From DAOUMF01 sp034408935 (lineage in GTDB: Bacteria > Chloroflexota > Dehalococcoidia > SM23-28-2 > RBG-16-64-32), in the NCBI GenBank assembly GCA_034408935.1, contig DAOUMV010000008.1:1-22823 (forward strand): a stretch of DNA of 22,823 nucleotides, given 5' to 3'. The first letter of the stretch is position 1. Each line of letters opens with the position of its first letter. Both the position numbers and the translations under genes were made by a program. Under the pieces are notes generated by a model. It had not been told where the DNA came from. It saw only the letters and a program-made list of their open reading frames with translations, and searched no databases. Shown here piece after piece: positions 21,701-22,823 of the stretch.

Positions 21701-22823
21701 GCGATACTGACTGCGACGGGTTCACGGACGCGGATGAGGGTCTGATAGGAACCGACGCTTCTGACAACTGTCCCGATGACCCTACCGATGACGCCTGGCC
21801 GTGCGACTTCGACATGAGTACAGTGGTCAACCTCGGGGACGTGTTCCCGGTCCTGCCGCCGACGTTCGGCACCAGCACAGGGCAGCCAAACTTCAGCGAG
21901 CGGGCAGACCTAGTGCCGGACGGAATCATCAACCTCGCGGACGTGTTCCTGGTTCTACCGCCGACCTTCGGCGAGAGCTGCGCCACAGAGGCCGACCTGA
22001 AGGTCTCCGCGCAGTCAGCCCTCAATCCACCATCCTCCTTCCCCGTCAGCACCGACACGCTACTCACCTTCGAGAAGACCGTTCATAACAACGGACCCAC
22101 TGCCCCCGTCGACGCGGACATCACCGCTATCCTCTCTGCTCCCGCTGACTGCTCCGTCACTCCTGATCCGGCCAACCCCACCACCGCCACCCTGGACGTC
22201 TCCGTGGCCACCGTGGTGCAGGAGTCCTTCACCGTCAACTGCTCCCTCCCCTCCGACCACTCCTTCACCCTCGATGACTCCATCTCCCCCTCTAACATCG
22301 ACGTCTCAGACCCCAACAACCTGAACGACTCCGCTTCCACCCAGATCACCATCTCCGTCACCGCCTCCACTGACCTCGAGATCACCACTCAGTCGGCTGT
22401 TAGCCCGCCCGCCTCCTTCCTGGTCAACACTAACACCACCCTCACGTTCGAAAAGACCATCCACAACAACGGCCCCTTTGCTTCCGTCGACGCCGATATA
22501 TTGGCCTCTTTCTCCGCTCCAGCGGACTGCACGGTCACTCCCGACCCCGCCAACCCCGCCAGCGTCTCCGCTCTTGCCAGCTCCGTTACCACCGTCATCC
22601 AGGAATCGTTCACCGTCAACTGCTCTCAGTCTGGCGACCACACTTTCACTCTCGACAACTCCATCTCACCGTCCAACATCCACGTCTCCGACCCCGATGA
22701 CACCAACGACTCAGCCTTCACCCAGGTCAGCATCTCCGTCGACCCGACGCCAACGCCGACGCCAACGCCTACCCCTACGCCAACGCCTACCCCTACGCCA
22801 ACGCCGACGCCAACGCCTACGCC
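18763..22823 (+). CDS. Giant secreted CSLREA/beta-helix protein with calcium repeats and dockerin-like module (3' end beyond window)
   Basis: The frame is open from 18691 to the right edge. No in-frame ATG or GTG precedes the signal sequence; TTG at 18763 is the first usual start codon, but the basic part of the signal peptide (SRRAIIALLAAA) lies before it, so the real start may be a rare codon upstream or hidden by an indel. Numbering from 18763: CSLREA-type motif CTLREAIDAAN (42-52); a parallel beta-helix of six 62-64-residue repeats (about 149-524); TSP3-like calcium repeats (about 623-985); a dockerin-like duplication (about 1015-1072: DFDMSTVVNLGDVF and DLVPDGIINLADVF); two CARDB-like modules of 126 aa (from 1077) with KTVHNNGP and KTIHNNGP; then a Thr-Pro tract from about 1328. 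The dockerin and CARDB modules resemble those of the M36 peptidase. Beta-helices often bind or cleave polysaccharide; no catalytic residues could be assigned. Confidence 0.88.
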   Translation, partial: MLAAAALPAVLLLGGSQPALGATFVVTSTADPGDGFCLAGECTLREAIDAANDSPGTDTITFDIPGPGPHTIRPTSALPSIRGAVVIDGTSEPDFASTPIIELDGTNAGVNADGLTITVGYSTVRGLVINRFGGDGIELSTLGGNVIEGNYIGTDTSGTTDLGNSLSGVYINKSPSNTIGGTVDAARNVISGNDHGVRIIGSESVGNQVLGNYIGSDATGGANLGNASNGVYIVQASSNTIGGTTAAARNVISGNQTGVRIYGSESTGNTVQGNYVGTDAAGAADIGNVSSGVNISQAPSNTVGGTTAGAGNTISGNDASGVYIDGSEATGNAVQGNFIGTDASGTTVLGNSNDGVLISDAAGNSVGGTVAGSGNVISGNGRYGVQITGGGATGNSVGGNYVGTDLSGTADLGNGGGVVISGAPSNAIGGTTVEERNVISANNSFGIDITGGAATGNQVQGNYIGTQADGVSALGNSSDGVLINGGAANSTIGGTGAGAANVIAHNGGNGVQVGGSGTIGNAIRGNSIHSSGGKGIENVDGGNAELTPPVITGVGSATGTACAGCTIDVYSDDDDEGRIYHGSTGADGGGNWSFPGAVTGPNVAATATNAGGSTSEFSLFDTDGDGVGNGFPGPIDNCPDTANPGQENNVHPATFEGDHCEDPEPDGVFDIADNCPDSVNPGQENADGDGLGDACDNCPDTTNPGQENDVHPGTPEGDHCEDPEPDGVFDIADNCPDAANPGQENSDGDGLGDACDNCPATTNPGQENDIHPGTPEGDHCEDPEPDGVFDIADNCPDTANAGQENDVHPGTPEGDHCEDPEPDGVFDIADNCPDTANAGQENGDGDGLGDACDNCPATTNPGQENDIHPGTPEGDHCEDPEPDGVFDVADNCPDTANAGQENVDGDGLGDACDACPDDSDNDVDGDGICVGSGFLPPQTGDNDNCPSTPNAGQENADGDRWGDVCDTCPTVPTAWLVGPGDTDCDGFTDADEGLIGTDASDNCPDDPTDDAWPCDFDMSTVVNLGDVFPVLPPTFGTSTGQPNFSERADLVPDGIINLADVFLVLPPTFGESCATEADLKVSAQSALNPPSSFPVSTDTLLTFEKTVHNNGPTAPVDADITAILSAPADCSVTPDPANPTTATLDVSVATVVQESFTVNCSLPSDHSFTLDDSISPSNIDVSDPNNLNDSASTQITISVTASTDLEITTQSAVSPPASFLVNTNTTLTFEKTIHNNGPFASVDADILASFSAPADCTVTPDPANPASVSALASSVTTVIQESFTVNCSQSGDHTFTLDNSISPSNIHVSDPDDTNDSAFTQVSISVDPTPTPTPTPTPTPTPTPTPTPTPTPT
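19207..20334 (+). repeat. Six tandem beta-helix repeats of about 188 bp
   Basis: Each unit begins with GN(Y/F)(I/V)GT and contains G-V-x-I, S-N-x-(I/V)-GGT and N-(V/T)-IS-(G/A)-N blocks, 62-64 residues long. The copies have diverged at the DNA level, so the array is old. Confidence 0.8.
20692..21480 (+). repeat. Near-identical tandem repeat of 180 bp (calcium-repeat region)
   Basis: The block GDHCEDPEPDGVFD begins at 20731, 20911, 21091, 21202 and 21382 in the DNA. Spacings are 180, 180, 111 and 180 bp. The units are almost identical in DNA. The short unit lacks 69 bp (23 codons), so the frame is kept. Confidence 0.85.
22744..22823 (+). repeat. Thr-Pro codon repeat at the right edge
   Basis: Alternating ACN CCN codons follow the second CARDB-like module and run to the window end, mirroring the Thr-Pro tract at the left edge on the other strand. 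Confidence 0.9.

Noticed and set aside
20473..21745. Long overlapping frames on both strands in the calcium-repeat region
   Set aside because: They are repeats of low-complexity Arg/Thr or Val/Arg residues caused by the 180-bp DNA repeat; the frame with DNCPD motifs continues the beta-helix gene.

Overview
The window looks like a piece of a high-GC bacterial chromosome, most likely from an uncultured Chloroflexota (Dehalococcoidia-like) organism. This is an inference from the mix seen here: secreted giants with Thr-Pro linkers, a CSLREA/beta-helix protein, thrombospondin-type-3-like Asp-rich calcium repeats and dockerin-like C-termini, next to ordinary bacterial housekeeping genes. No marker gene settles the phylum. 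UGA serves as a normal stop in several genes, so the genetic code is standard. Both ends of the window lie inside Thr-Pro codon repeats, so it may be a whole contig that broke at repeats.

Layout. 1-1016 (-): 5' part of a secreted cohesin-like protein running off the left edge. 1441-6708 (+): a secreted M36 (fungalysin) metallopeptidase with a long C-terminal tail ending in a dockerin-like duplication. 6794-7513 (-): Asp-rich lipoprotein. 7703-8743 (+): fused methionine sulfoxide reductase MsrA-MsrB. 8839-9210 (-): small HTH/coiled-coil protein. 9352-9427 (-): tRNA-Trp. 9526-10251 (-): glycerophosphodiester phosphodiesterase-like protein. 10287-10886 (-): unknown helical protein. The four gaps between 6.7 and 9.3 kb each carry a copy of the same short, promoter-like repeat in the same orientation.

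11074-13227 (+): a two-gene unit made of a GrdB/PrdB-type protein, whose reading frame crosses an in-frame UGA and so is very likely a selenoprotein, followed by a GH1 beta-glycosidase. 13322-16478 (+): a copper operon (CsoR-type repressor with a recognisable operator, CopA-type Cu(I) ATPase, and a small two-helix membrane protein whose start region contains a dispersed palindromic repeat). 16746-18536 (+): membrane-anchored von Willebrand A protein with an FHA-like cytoplasmic tail. 18763-22823 (+): a giant secreted beta-helix protein with internal repeats, running off the right edge.

Two themes stand out. One is a possible non-cellulosomal cohesin-dockerin surface system: a cohesin-like module on one protein, and matching dockerin-like modules plus shared calcium-repeat and CARDB-like modules on a protease and on a beta-helix protein. 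The other is the unannotated selenoprotein at 11074-11940, which conventional gene calling would split in two at the UGA.
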